DNA of 64,000 nucleotides. It comes from Mikania micrantha (Eukaryota > Streptophyta > Magnoliopsida > Asterales > Asteraceae). The notes beneath the pieces are model-generated. The model saw nothing but the letters and a program-made list of their open reading frames with translations. It made no database searches and was not told the origin of the DNA. This document shows, piece by piece, positions 49,728 through 61,595 of the stretch. Positions within the stretch are counted from its first letter, which is position 1, and the number at the start of each line of letters is the position of its first letter. A program made the translations under genes and the position numbers. The stretch is taken from contig CM018694.1 in assembly GCA_009363875.1 (NCBI GenBank), forward strand, positions 29,397,415 to 29,461,414, written 5' to 3'.

Positions 49728-49825
49728 CCATATTGACCGTGTTTGACCATGTTTGACCAAAGTTGACCGTGTTTGACCGTGTTTGACCAAAGTTGACCGT
49801 GTTTGACCAAAGTTGACCGTGTCAA
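49728..49825. repeat. Short tandem repeats rich in W-box motifs
   Basis: Repeats of GTGTTTGACC and AAAGTTGACC give about ten TTGACC words in some 100 bases. TTGAC(C/T) is the core WRKY binding site. Located in the element B LTR downstream of its TATA box. Confidence 0.75.
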
Positions 49826-51230
49826 GTCAACGACCCGTTGGTGAACCGTGTGCCGGTTTGTGAATCGTGTAGCAATTGTGTAAGTGTTCGTCGTGTGCAA
49901 AACGCGCAAGTCGCGTCTTATGGACAACTTACTATTTATAGTAAGTTTCCATTTATGGAAACATTCACAAAGCATATCGATGTTAGAGTTCTAGCATGTT
50001 CAATAGTCCTACGGGATCATGTTAACACATAGCACATCATCATACGGTTTCACATAAGTCGTTTGGAACATGATAGTGCACAAAAGTTTCCTAAAATGGA
50101 AAGTTTCCATTTTTAACATACGTGACATCGGAAACCATCTAACTTAGCATCTAATATGCATACCATAACATGATAAGTCATTTAGCATGCTCAAATAACA
50201 CAACACGTTGACAAGTCGGTTTTTCTAAAAATAAAGTTACTATAAATAGTAACTTTGCGGTTTTCGCATAAAAATGAACCTTTAATGTTTCTAATCCATT
50301 GATTATGCTACAAATCATCATAATATATCTTTTAACAACATTTAATCATGTCAACATAACCGATTTCATCATCTATTAACATTTCAACTAGAAAAGTTTC
50401 TAAAAATAGAAATAACACTACATATGATCATAGACATTATCAAGACCTCTTTCTAACACATCAAATCATCATGATATCATCCTAGCAACAATTCTATATA
50501 CATGCATGTTCACCAAATTCACCAAATCATCTATTTGTAACTAAAAAGTTACTATAAATGGAATGTTTCATAAAAATCGTAGTTTTAACCATTTCAACCA
50601 AATCTAACCATGAGTAATCATCCCAATATCATCAATAAGCATATTCCAATACTGAAAATCATCCCAATACTCATGGATCGTACATGCATGGTGATATTTC
50701 AACGATCCAAGACCAAATAACACACTTTAATGACTCACATCATCATAGATCGTCATGAAATACATTCTAATCACTCTAGATCATCATTAAACACTTTAAA
50801 ATCAACAAACCCAGATCTAAACATTACAAAATCCGTGCATGTTGTCGCACCCCGAGAAATCCCGTCCCGAACGGGGCGCGAACAACAACAGATTGTCAGG
50901 ATCGCAGTCTCCGGTCACACAACAAGCGAGACCTATATGTCTGGTTGTATACGTACATCCAATTACTTGGATAAAACAGTTTGTATAATCAGAGTTGCGG
51001 AAGTAAGTGTAGGTTATCAAAACAGATTAATATTCATAAATAGCGGACACGTTAATTTAAAACAGTTTTCAAAATGATAGGTAACCATAGTTGCGGAAGC
51101 GATTAAAAATGTCTAACAATACATAGGTAACACGATCAAACGATAAAAATGTTTAAATGACTAAGACACTTTAACAGATGCATGCGACTCCAGCCTAGCA
51201 TCCTATTCCTTGTGCGCGTGTCTTAGTTAC

Positions 51231-51712
51231 CTGAGAAAACATGCGAGTAAAGAGTCAACACAAAGGTTGGTGAGAGCACAGGTTTGTATCAGCAGTAAAC
51301 ATCAAAATATTTAAAGTAATTGTTTATAGTTTTATATATCATATGCGGGTTCGAAACCGAAGCTAACATGCTGCCTCCCGCCATATCCATCCAACAAGAT
51401 ATGGCAATGTTTATTGGTCAATTATGCACTGTTCCAACCTCCAGTCGGGGTGTCCATACGGCGCACAACAGTGGGGCTTGTCAGGCCCAAATAGTACTAT
51501 TCAGAATTACCACGCTAAGCGCTACACGCTATTAACGGTTCGAGATGTGTTTAATGAGGACTTATCAGTTTTGTGGATGAGTGCCACACATATGTATATA
51601 CGATATTAGCATGTACAAATGAAACCAAAAGTATGTATGTTGATCAAAATCAGTTGTATGCAATGTTTTCTCCCCCAAAGGTAGAAAATGTAAAAAGGGG
51701 CCGTGAACTCAC
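51231..51712 (-). promoter_or_regulatory. Putative LTR leader intron of element A
   Basis: Minus strand: CAG|GTGAGT donor (GT at 51712-51711) and TTTTCTCAG acceptor ending at 51231; 482 bases, both close to plant splice consensus. The same structure occurs in the 5' LTR at 58448-58929. Function is inferred. Confidence 0.4.
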
Positions 51713-52927
51713 CTGATGAAGCAGTTCCGGTTTATGTGATGTTCGCGACTGCGAAAGCTAGCAGTCCTGCTAGTAAGCACCTATGATCATATAGGTGTAA
51801 GTATGTGTTTTGTGATGCGTTGTATTCCTTACAACTCCAAGTGTCGATGTGCTCAACCAAGCATGTGTGTGTTGATTTGTGTTGACTCGACGAATCGTTG
51901 GTGACACGATTGTTGTGTCTATGTGCCTCGATGCGCATAAGACACCAAAATGCATCCTATGACTCTAATCACATAAGTTTCCATTTTTTAGAAAGTTTCC
52001 AATTTAGGAAAGTGTGGTTATGAAATTCCATTTCATAAAACTAATAACTCTAGTATGTTTGTAAAAACACGTTTATACACTTAAAACACATCGTTTGCGC
52101 ATAAACCATCATTTATGCCGTTTTGCCCAAATGAAGTTTCCTAAAATAGTAAGTACTTGTTTAAAAGCTCGTTTTCACAAATCAGGGTTTTCAAATATGT
52201 TAGAAATCATTTCTAAACATGTTTCAACAATCTAAGTTCATCAAAACTCTTTAAAACATCAAAAGCCCTCTTTTGATTTATAAAAGTTTCTATTTTTAGT
52301 AAGTTTATATAAAACCAAGTTTTCGACAAAATCAATATTCCAATGCGTTTCTAAACATTCCAATATGCATTTAACAACATCTAGACATGTCTAACATGTC
52401 TAGATCATCACGAATCCAAGACTTGCAACATAAAAGTTTCCTTTTATGGCAAGTTGTCCAAATCATCATCAAATCGAATCTAGCTTAACCAAAACTCAAT
52501 TCTAACATTTCTAAACTCTAAAATCAGTAGACTCATATCAAATACACATCAAATCACCAACAAATTCGTGCACAATAATCGTATGGAGTTGCATGTGGGT
52601 TTTAACCCATTGCATGTACTATCTAACTAAAGATAAACATATGAGACTACCTTAGAAGCTCCTTGGTGCTGAGACTCGGCGGTAACAGCTTCTGGTGATG
52701 GTGATTCGGTGCGCGGATCGTAGTCTCTACCTTCCTCGCTTCCTCTCCAAGCTCTATGGTCTTCAAGCTTGCTAAGGATGAGGGAAATACTTCCAAAGGT
52801 GTTTCCAGAGGTTTGGGATAAGTTCTACAGGGGTTCTGGTCGAGGATGAGGGAAGAAGTTCGTAGAATTCGCGAGCAAACCGAACAGAAGTGAATGAGTT
52901 GGTTTTTATAAAAATTTTGATCTGCAT

Positions 52928-53057
52928 GGCCTTCGCGTACCGCGGAGGCCGATCAAAATTGTTTGCCGCGTACCGCGATGGAATTCGGGAGTTCGACTCC
53001 CGGTTTGCTTCGCGTACCGCGAAGACTTTCGCCGAGGGGCTTGTCGCGTACCGCGAC
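52928..53057 (-). promoter_or_regulatory. Hairpin quartet upstream of the element A TATA box
   Basis: GGCCTTCGCG-TAC-CGCGGAGGCC (52928-52950, one mismatch), CGCG-TAC-CGCG (52967-52977), CTTCGCG-TAC-CGCGAAG (53008-53024) and GTCGCG-TAC-CGCGAC (53043-53057). Between units two and three lies CGGGAG-TTCGA-CTCCCG. The same module sits in the 5' LTR at 60145-60274. Confidence 0.7.
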
Positions 53058-53443
53058 GGGTCCATATCCTTGTTTTTCGATTTCGTTGAAACGATTTCGC
53101 TCATACATGATTCTTAACGTTTATCTAAAGCATCTAATGCTCGTTTAAGCACATAAATACAAATAGCACATAAGTTTGATTGATCACCAACGTTCGTGAG
53201 TCTCGTGTGTGTTTCGATAATTCCTTGAATTATCTTCGATAGTTTGTGTTCGTGTTCTACGAAGTGTTTGCACACTTGATTAATCTTAATCAACGTGTAA
53301 TGCACAATAATAGTCCAAGCTATTGTTTTGTGTTTGTGTTTAGCTCATCAAATTAAACATGATTAAATGAAGTACAACAAGTATGAATGTGAAATGCGTA
53401 GAGTTCAAGAGTTGCAATTTACCTGAAATTGCCGGGTGTCACA

Positions 53444-53586
53444 TCATCCCCTTGTTGAAAGAAATTTCGTCCCGAAATTTGGTTGTTGTTGATAGTGTTT
53501 GAGAAACAAGAGTGGTTGAGAAACAAAAATTTTCTGGTTGTCACATCATCCCCTTGTTGAAAGGAATTTCGTCCTGAAATTTAGTC
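53444..53586 (-). repeat. Polypurine tract of element A, tandemly duplicated
   Basis: The minus-strand tract AACAAGGGGATGA lies next to the LTR at 53444-53457, preceded by the hairpin AAATTTCG..CGAAATTT (53462-53480). A second copy of tract and hairpin, including a TGTCACA LTR-edge remnant, lies at about 53538-53586; its hairpin has a mismatch. Confidence 0.75.
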
Positions 53587-53649
53587 GTTGTTGTCGGTGT
53601 TCGACGTTGTTTGTTTGAAAAGATGGGGATATTTGCGTATCATCTGATC

Positions 53650-54710
53650 TTATCGTTCCCCCGCGAATTTAGGTCCGCGTTTCGAGTTCCATCGGAGCCT
53701 GGCAATTGGAATCCGACTCTGTTTAATTCGTTTGACCTCTCGGTCCGTGATCTCTACCGGTTCTCCCACGAATCGTAGTTGTTTATCCACCTGGATTTCA
53801 TCCGGTGGAATCACAAGTGTCTCATCTGATAGATACTTTTTCAAGTTTGAGACGTGAAATACGTTGTGAACTCCGTCGAGCTCGGCTGGTAAGTTGAGTT
53901 GGTATGCCATCGGACCAATCCTTATCAGGATCTCGAAAGGTCCAATATACCGTGGGTTGAGTTTGCCTTGTTTACCGAAACGAATGACGCCTTTCCATGG
54001 AGAAACTTTCAAAAGGACTTTATCTCCTACCTGAAATTCCATAGGTTTCCGGCGTTTGTCGGCGTAGCTCTTCTGACGGTCCCGAGCTGCTGCCATGCGA
54101 TTTCTGAATTTCACCATTTTCTCCGTTGTTTCGTGTACGAGTTCCGGGCCTGTGAGCTGACTATCGCCCACTTCTGCCCAACAGATGGGTGGTCGGCATT
54201 TCCTGCCATAGAGTGCCTCAAAAGGCGCTGCCTTTATGCTTGTATGACAGCTGTTATTGTAGGAGAACTCTACTATCTGTAGGTGAGTTTCCCCGCTATT
54301 GTCGAAGTCTACCACGCATGCTCGTAGCATGTCTTCAGGAGTTTGTATGGTGCGTTCGCTCTAGCCATCAGTTTGTGGGTGGTATGCTGTACTCATGTCC
54401 AACCGAGTGTCAAGCGACTTTGGCAGTGAATCCCAGAAATTAGAAGTGAATCTAGCGTCTCGTTCCGAAGTGATGGGGATCGGCACTCCGTGTCGCGAGG
54501 TCACTTCCTTGACATAGATTCTGGCTAGCTCTTCCAATCTTGTCGTTTTCCTTAATCGCAAGGAAGTTTGCTGACTTAGTTAGTCGTTCCACGATTATTC
54601 AGATAGTGTCACCTCCACAAGGAGTACGAGGTAATTCGGTAATGACGTCCATGGAGATTTGTTCCCACTTCCACATGGGGGCAGAGGAGTGTTGCTCCAT
54701 TCACCGTTGA
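53650..54710 (-). pseudogene. Element A integrase and chromodomain, broken
   Basis: Begins mid-domain at WKWEQISMD (about 54680), where protease-side sequence is fused directly to integrase. First Asp in ISMD; second catalytic region as ITSERDARFTSNFW, where Glu replaces the usual Asp of SDRD; TAYHPQTDG ends at stop TAG (about 54359-54361, where Gln is usual). It continues as DMLRACVVDF, ALYGRKCRPPICW, GKLNPRYIGPFEIL and HNVFHVSNLKKYL, then the chromodomain-like PVEITDREVKRIKQSRIPI to a stop at 53650. Another stop lies near 54600. Inactive. Confidence 0.88.
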
Positions 54711-56287
54711 TGTCTAAGGTTTCTCCACTAGGGGGAGGTATGCGCACCACCTTGTCGTGGCAAACGATTTTAGCTTAGTTTTTAGACAATCATTCCATGT
54801 CCACTATTATCTCAAAAATGCCTAATGTAACTGGCATGAGGTCGTTTTTAAGATTTATGGTTTGCTATCTTTAAAGTGCATTCTCTCAGAATGTGCTTAG
54901 TTGCAATCAGTGTATCGTCAGCTAGCTCTACGGTGTATTCAACCTCTAAGATATTAGGGTTATGATAAGTATTTGCTAAGGTGCTTAAATATAAGACTTT
55001 TCTCAGTTCCAGTATCACACAATACAGAAGCGTAATGATCGTTTAAGAGATACGTACCTGTTGCAAGATTAGGATCATTTCTGGCTTCCTTAGCCCCAAT
55101 TATGAGGGGTCGTTCCTTCGGACCGTTATTGTTCCTGTTATTGTTGTCGTTCTCTAGATATGGGCAGTCCTTCCTGAGGTGCCCTGGCTTCCCACATTCG
55201 AAGTAACTTTTCGGTGCTTCATCCCCATTGTTTTCCACATGAGGGCAGTCCCTCTTAAAGTGCCCTGGCTTTCCACATCCGAAGCAACCTTTTGGTTCTT
55301 TGTATCGCTGCAGTTGAGGCTGCGGGGTTTTGGCCATCAGATCACCCCTGCAATTTTTAGTTGTGTGGCCTCGCTTTCCGCACCATTGGCATCGGTATCT
55401 TTCACACGGTCCCCGTTTATGATGATAATCACAGTTGTTGCACCTTGGGTTTTTGCCAGCATAGGCACCCTTACGTCGTCTTGGTGGTTGTAGAGTGGGG
55501 GTTTCGTTTAGAGAGTTATCCCATTTGCGTTTGTTGTCGGTGGTTTTGATTACTGAGCCACGTGGAGGTAATAATCCTTGAATGATTGCCGTATCGGTCA
55601 GTTCATGAGCTAAGTAAACGGCTTGTCGTAAGGTGGTGGGGTCAGCGGATAGTACCATATCCCGAACCAGTGGTGTTAATCCCTCGATGTATATTTCGAG
55701 ATGTTTGTAGGCTGGGGTCACCATTTTTGGACACACGTGTGCCAATTCATAAGATCGAGACGTGTATGCCTCGATCTCAGAACCAATCATCATGTGGTTC
55801 CGAAATTCCGTTTCCAATCTCTGAGCTTTGTCGTGAGGGAAATATTTGTGGTTCATCATTCTTTTGAATTCCTCCCAGGGTATAGCCTCAGATGTTTCTC
55901 GTCCTATGGTTTGGACATTTGTGTCCCACCAAGTGAGGGCTGCTCCCTCTAGGTTCCTGTTGCGTACTTCACGCGGTCATTAACCCTACAGTTGCTCATG
56001 ATGAAAGTTGATTCCATTTTCTCAATCCATCGGAGGAGGCCGGCAGCACCCTCCGTACCATTGAAAGAAGGTGGTTTGCAGTCTAAGAATGTTTTGAATG
56101 TGCAGTGGGGTAAATTAGGGTTTGTCCCTTGGGTCAGTTGATTCTGGTTACGTGCAGCTTCACGTGCAGCGATTTCCTCCTCAACTCGTTTGCGGATTAG
56201 CGCGTTCTGTTTCGTTGCGGTGAGGTTAATGTTTCCACGCCCTCCCGCGTTCTTGCATTCCCCGCGTTTTCCAGTCATGATCTTCAT
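54700..56287 (-). pseudogene. Element A gag and protease, frameshifted
   Basis: Gag start MKIMTGKRGE at 56287; capsid-type RWIEKMESTFIMSNC, then a one-base frameshift near 55950 that separates it from ALTWWDT and the 299-residue frame 55859-54960 (YFPHDKAQRLETEFRNH). Zinc knuckles: CQWCGKRGHTTKNC and CFGCGKPGHFKRDC intact; the third reads YFECGKPGHLRKDC with its first Cys lost. Protease follows with LCDTGTEKSLI, the Asp-Thr-Gly catalytic triad retained. The frame stops at 54960 and protease-side homology (IVDMEWLSKN, about 54790) fades out at the deletion joint with integrase. Confidence 0.87.
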
Positions 56288-58045
56288 AGTGAGAATAAGC
56301 GTTAGTGTAGGTATAATGACTAATGTAGCGCGCGACTCATGTGAGAAGAAAACATGTATTGACTGGTATAGACAAAATTTTCAATAGCAGATATTTGTCT
56401 TGATATATAATAAGTTGTACTGGTTACAATTTATTTAATACTCAAGTGACTAAGATTCCAAAAATTTCGATTCACAGAGGCACAACTTGTCCCTACCAGG
56501 TCTATGATAAGTAATTCAAAGGCATTATTGATAGTGGAATCAGAATCAGCACTCGCCGCTGGTTCCTTTTCCTCAGTGTCAAGTTCTTCTGGAATTGGAT
56601 CGGCGACCTTGTTTTCCAGTCCTTAGATTCCAGTATTAGCGATGGCAGCCCGACCTTCGGCTGCCTGGAATAGTGAAACCAACTGGGTTATATCCCAGTC
56701 CATCTTGTTGACTATACTACAAAGTTCTATATGTCGGTTATTTGTATATCTTAGTTCCTCTGTAAGACACTTGATTCGGTCGTCTGCCCAGGTCAGGTCC
56801 CGAGTCAATCCGGTTCAAGATGCCGCCTCTCAGGCTCATGCGGATCTAGTATGGGTTTTGCATTGTCTGGTGACTCCTCCATGGGGTCTTCCTGAGGATC
56901 TTTGGCGGGGTCCTCATCGAAAATTTGATATGTTGCTTCCTGTGAAGTGTATAGTCGCAACATGAGGTTTTCGTGGATACATGGTAATCCGGACTATAGC
57001 CGGGAATTTGATGAACGTTATGTTGAAATCTTGATCCGTTGCTTGAATTCCGTTGCAACCATCAGGATGAGGGATAAACGAATATCAATGTATGTGTTTT
57101 CAAAAATAGACTCATAATAGAATTTGCCAGAATTCATGCGTACCTGTAAATTCACGATTATGTTGCGCACCATGATCGTCAATTTACCTTACATAGGAAT
57201 TCTAGTTCCTCCTTCTTAGAGCTATTAGGTTTTACTGGATTCAGAGTTTATTCATGACATCAAGATTCAAACAAGAGTCATATGAGGTATGGCTGAATAG
57301 CCTATCGAAACTAATACTTGGGATAGTTACGCGAGTTGTATGGTATTATAGGATCTTGCGTAGATCCTATAAGGATAGCTACGTGGCTTGAGCATGTTTT
57401 CCTAAGGTCACTTGGTGTTGAGTCACTGATTGTGTGAGTGTTAGTATTGATGCTTCTGGATGATCACCTAGCACCCGTAATGAAATCCCTCCGCATGGTC
57501 ACTCTAGTTTTCCTTAACTCGAGCGACCATGTTCGTTTGGTGATATTCTATGAGTGACAAGGAGTGGAGTTTGGAATCTCCTCATATGGTCCTTGTAAGC
57601 AGTATGTGTAGTGGTACCAAAGGGTTTCAAGAATGTTGTTGAGCCACAGGGCCTGTTTCATCCCTGAACTTGTTTAAGTTTCATCCCCGATCAGCTTTTA
57701 TCGTCGCCTCTTCGATTCGGGCACCGGTGATATAGCGTATGTGTACCGGCTGCTCCTCCTGCGATGGCTCAGACGTGCTGTCTTCGGGTGATAGTTGGTG
57801 CTTGGTTCGGTGACTCAACTGCTACCGGTAGTATTGGTATTGAAGGTGTAGGAACAACCTGTTCCTTCTCGTCGTATGCGAGCATAGACGGTGATGAGAG
57901 TGATGCCACATCTAAATGTGTGAATTGTGTGTATGTACGATAATGTATGCAAGTAGAACTAATACTAAGCACTACGCGTTGTGTGGAGACTAGTGGTTAT
58001 AGACTAAGTTCACTAAATGCAAACCTAATTCGCAATAACCGGAGT
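56288..58045 (-). other. Element A 5' leader
   Basis: About 1.75 kb between primer site and gag start. Open frames at 56808-56623 (61 residues, starting MTRDLTWADDRIKCL) and 57972-57769 show no recognised domain. The former could be a detached gag N terminus, but I cannot support it. Confidence 0.5.
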
Positions 58046-58056
58046 CTCTGATACCA
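58046..58056 (-). other. Primer binding site of element A
   Basis: Minus strand TGGTATCAGAG, three bases from the 5' LTR end; initiator-Met type. Confidence 0.82.
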
Positions 58057-58059
58057 ATC

Positions 58060-60660
58060 TGTCGCACCCCGAGAAATCCCGTCCCGAACGGGGCGCGAAC
58101 AACAACAGATTGTCAGGATCGCAGTCTCCGGTCACACAACAAGCGAGACCTATATGTCTGGTTGTATACGTACATCCAATTACTTGGATAAAACAGTTTG
58201 TATAATCAGAGTTGCGGAAGTAAGTGTAGGTTATCAAAACAGATTAATATTCATAAATAGCGGACACGTTAATTTAAAACAGTTTTCAAAATGATAGGTA
58301 ACCATAGTTGCGGAAGCGATTAAAAATGTCTAACAATACATAGGTAACACGATCAAACGATAAAAATGTTTAAATGACTAAGACACTTTAACAGATGCAT
58401 GCGACTCCAGCCTAGCATCCTATTCCTTGTGCGCGTGTCTTAGTTACCTGAGAAAACATGCGAGTAAAGAGTCAACACAAAGGTTGGTGAGAGCACAGGT
58501 TTGTATCAGCAGTAAACATCAAAATATTTAAAGTAATTGTTTATAGTTTTATATATCATATGCGGGTTCGAAACCGAAGCTAACATGCTGCCTCCCGCCA
58601 TATCCATCCAACAAGATATGGCAATGTTTATTGGTCAATTATGCACTGTTCCAACCTCCAGTCGGGGTGTCCATACGGCGCACAACAGTGGGGCTTGTCA
58701 GGCCCAAATAGTACTATTCAGAATTACCACGCTAAGCGCTACACGCTATTAACGGTTCGAGATGTGTTTAATGAGGACTTATCAGTTTTGTGGATGAGTG
58801 CCACACATATGTATATACGATATTAGCATGTACAAATGAAACCAAAAGTATGTATGTTGATCAAAATCAGTTGTATGCAATGTTTTCTCCCCCAAAGGTA
58901 GAAAATGTAAAAAGGGGCCGTGAACTCACCTGATGAAGCAGTTCCGGTTTATGTGATGTTCGCGACTGCGAAAGCTAGCAGTCCTGCTAGTAAGCACCTA
59001 TGATCATATAGGTGTAAGTATGTGTTTTGTGATGCGTTGTATTCCTTACAACTCCAAGTGTCGATGTGCTCAACCAAGCATGTGTGTGTTGATTTGTGTT
59101 GACTCGACGAATCGTTGGTGACACGATTGTTGTGTCTATGTGCCTCGATGCGCATAAGACACCAAAATGCATCCTATGACTCTAATCACATAAGTTTCCA
59201 TTTTTTAGAAAGTTTCCAATTTAGGAAAGTGTGGTTATGAAATTCCATTTCATAAAACTAATAACTCTAGTATGTTTGTAAAAACACGTTTATACACTTA
59301 AAACACATCGTTTGCGCATAAACCATCATTTATGCCGTTTTGCCCAAATGAAGTTTCCTAAAATAGTAAGTACTTGTTTAAAAGCTCGTTTTCACAAATC
59401 AGGGTTTTCAAATATGTTAGAAATCATTTCTAAACATGTTTCAACAATCTAAGTTCATCAAAACTCTTTAAAACATCAAAAGCCCTCTTTTGATTTATAA
59501 AAGTTTCTATTTTTAGTAAGTTTATATAAAACCAAGTTTTCGACAAAATCAATATTCCAATGCGTTTCTAAACATTCCAATATGCATTTAACAACATCTA
59601 GACATGTCTAACATGTCTAGATCATCACGAATCCAAGACTTGCAACATAAAAGTTTCCTTTTATGGCAAGTTGTCCAAATCATCATCAAATCGAATCTAG
59701 CTTAACCAAAACTCAATTCTAACATTTCTAAACTCTAAAATCAGTAGACTCATATCAAATACACATCAAATCACCAACAAATTCGTGCACAATAATCGTA
59801 TGGAGTTGCATGTGGGTTTTAACCCATTGCATGTACTATCTAACTAAAGATAAACATATGAGACTACCTTAGAAGCTCCTTGGTGCTGAGACTCGGCGGT
59901 AACAGCTTCTGGTGATGGTGATTCGGTGCGCGGATCGTAGTCTCTACCTTCCTCGCTTCCTCTCCAAGCTCTATGGTCTTCAAGCTTGCTAAGGATGAGG
60001 GAAATACTTCCAAAGGTGTTTCCAGAGGTTTGGGATAAGTTCTACAGGGGTTCTGGTCGAGGATGAGGGAAGAAGTTCGTAGAATTCGCGAGCAAACCGA
60101 ACAGAAGTGAATGAGTTGGTTTTTATAAAAATTTTGATCTGCATGGCCTTCGCGTACCGCGGAGGCCGATCAAAATTGTTTGCCGCGTACCGCGATGGAA
60201 TTCGGGAGTTCGACTCCCGGTTTGCTTCGCGTACCGCGAAGACTTTCGCCGAGGGGCTTGTCGCGTACCGCGACGGGTCCATATCCTTGTTTTTCGATTT
60301 CGTTGAAACGATTTCGCTCATACATGATTCTTAACGTTTATCTAAAGCATCTAATGCTCGTTTAAGCACATAAATACAAATAGCACATAAGTTTGATTGA
60401 TCACCAACGTTCGTGAGTCTCGTGTGTGTTTCGATAATTCCTTGAATTATCTTCGATAGTTTGTGTTCGTGTTCTACGAAGTGTTTGCACACTTGATTAA
60501 TCTTAATCAACGTGTAATGCACAATAATAGTCCAAGCTATTGTTTTGTGTTTGTGTTTAGCTCATCAAATTAAACATGATTAAATGAAGTACAACAAGTA
60601 TGAATGTGAAATGCGTAGAGTTCAAGAGTTGCAATTTACCTGAAATTGCCGGGTGTCACA
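58060..60660 (-). repeat. Element A 5' LTR
   Basis: Same length and, on reading, same sequence as 50843-53443. This is the copy that would drive transcription; TATA box at about 60119-60131. Confidence 0.92.
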
Positions 60661-60665
60661 CATGT

Positions 60666-61557
60666 GATGGGGTAGCGCTTGCATGTGAGATTCAACACTT
60701 GCATGTGTGTGTAGTGATGTGCAAATGAGTGTTTTAGTCACAAGAACTACCTCTAAAGCTCAAGAACTGAGAGATGTTGATCTTAGCAGCTTCTATAGGC
60801 TCCTGGGACTCGGATTTGAGCAGAGGTGAAGTGATGGTGGTGGTGTCAAGCTTCCAACGTCTTCCTTCAAGCTTCCAAGGCTTCAAGGACCTCAACAATG
60901 GCTTCAATGGCTTCCTTTGGGTGTGTTTTGCATGTAACAGAGGTGCTAGGGAAAAGAAACTCGTGCAATGGCGTCTGGAGTCGACTAAAATGATGATATA
61001 GAGATAATGATGGATTTTGTGTTGCTCAAGAAGATTTTAAGCTGTCAGAGAGGTCAGGCGTATCGCCTGGCGTGGTTGTGCAAGTTGGTACGTTACGCGC
61101 GGATCCAGACAGACGAGGCGCTCATATTTCATCCGCGCGCATCGCCTGTCGCGGGCATCCCGGGTCAGGCGTACCGCCTGGCCTGAATTTCAAGCCCAAT
61201 AAGCTTGTTTTGCTGTTCTGGCCCATTCTTGCCCGTTTCTCGACTGTAAAACATCATTCGAGTGTCGTTTGGACTCTATTGGTCAATTATTGGCCATAAT
61301 TGCCTTGTGACAGTGTTTCGTGAAGTTTCGAGTGTTGTGCTACACAATGTGTTAGGCGTTCACCAACGTTCGTGTGTTTTGACACGTGTGTGCTGTTCGT
61401 CGATAATTCCACGAATTATCTAGTCATGAGTCAGTGTTCGTACTGTCGTGCCACGTGTCACACTAAATTAATCTAATTCTAGTGCCACGTGTACATAATG
61501 TATTTAAATAAACATTTAAATAAATAAGATGCTGACCTGGAAATTACGGGGTGTCAC
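60666..61557 (-). repeat. Element B 3' LTR, right part (U3 side)
   Basis: Resumes the LTR broken at 50842. Probable TATA on the minus strand (CTCTATATCATC, about 60992-61003). Upstream of it lie CAGGCG-TAT-CGCCTG (61055-61069), CGGG-CAT-CCCG (61152-61162) and CAGGCG-TAC-CGCCTG (61166-61180). No coding sequence. Confidence 0.83.
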
Positions 61558-61595
61558 ATCCTCCCCATGTTAGAAAGAATTTCGTCCCGAAATTC
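61558..61595 (-). other. Polypurine tract and hairpin of element B
   Basis: Minus-strand tract AACATGGGGAGGA at 61558-61570; hairpin GAATTTCG..CGAAATTC at 61577-61595, overlapping the pol stop codon. Confidence 0.75.

Larger units (their letters stand above)
48715..50842 (-). repeat. Element B 3' LTR, left part (R/U5 side)
   Basis: Holds the acceptor-like block on the minus strand (TATTCTCAG|GTAACTAGC, near 49050-49066), the donor-like block (AAG|GTGAGTTTACGGCCCC, about 49515-49530) and a TTGACC cluster at 49728-49825. Ends at CATGT (50838-50842), the target site used by element A. Confidence 0.85.
50843..53443 (-). repeat. Element A 3' LTR
   Basis: Left end TGTCGCACC, right end GGGTGTCACA (plus strand). 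On the minus strand: hairpin quartet 52928-53057, TATA box (TTTATAAAAACC) about 52902-52914, donor-like block at about 51700-51715, acceptor-like block at about 51226-51250. Confidence 0.92.
50843..60660 (-). mobile_element. Element A: young, defective Ty3/gypsy chromovirus
   Basis: Minus orientation. LTRs 58060-60660 (5') and 50843-53443 (3'), 2601 bp each, offset exactly 7217; I found no difference between them on reading. Target duplication CATGT at 50838-50842 and 60661-60665. Primer binding site on the minus strand at 58046-58056, polypurine tract at 53444-53457. Internal region has a long leader, a frameshifted gag-protease, no RT or RNase H, and a broken integrase. Identical LTRs with a defective interior imply recent mobilisation by another element. 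Confidence 0.92.

Noticed and set aside
52772..53148. Frames of 61-110 residues in the element A LTR, repeated at 59989-60365
   Set aside because: They span U3, the TATA box and the hairpin module and are copies by LTR identity only.
56623..57972. Possible detached gag N-terminal or extra protein in the element A leader
   Set aside because: Short frames without recognisable domains; not supported beyond a note in the leader entry.
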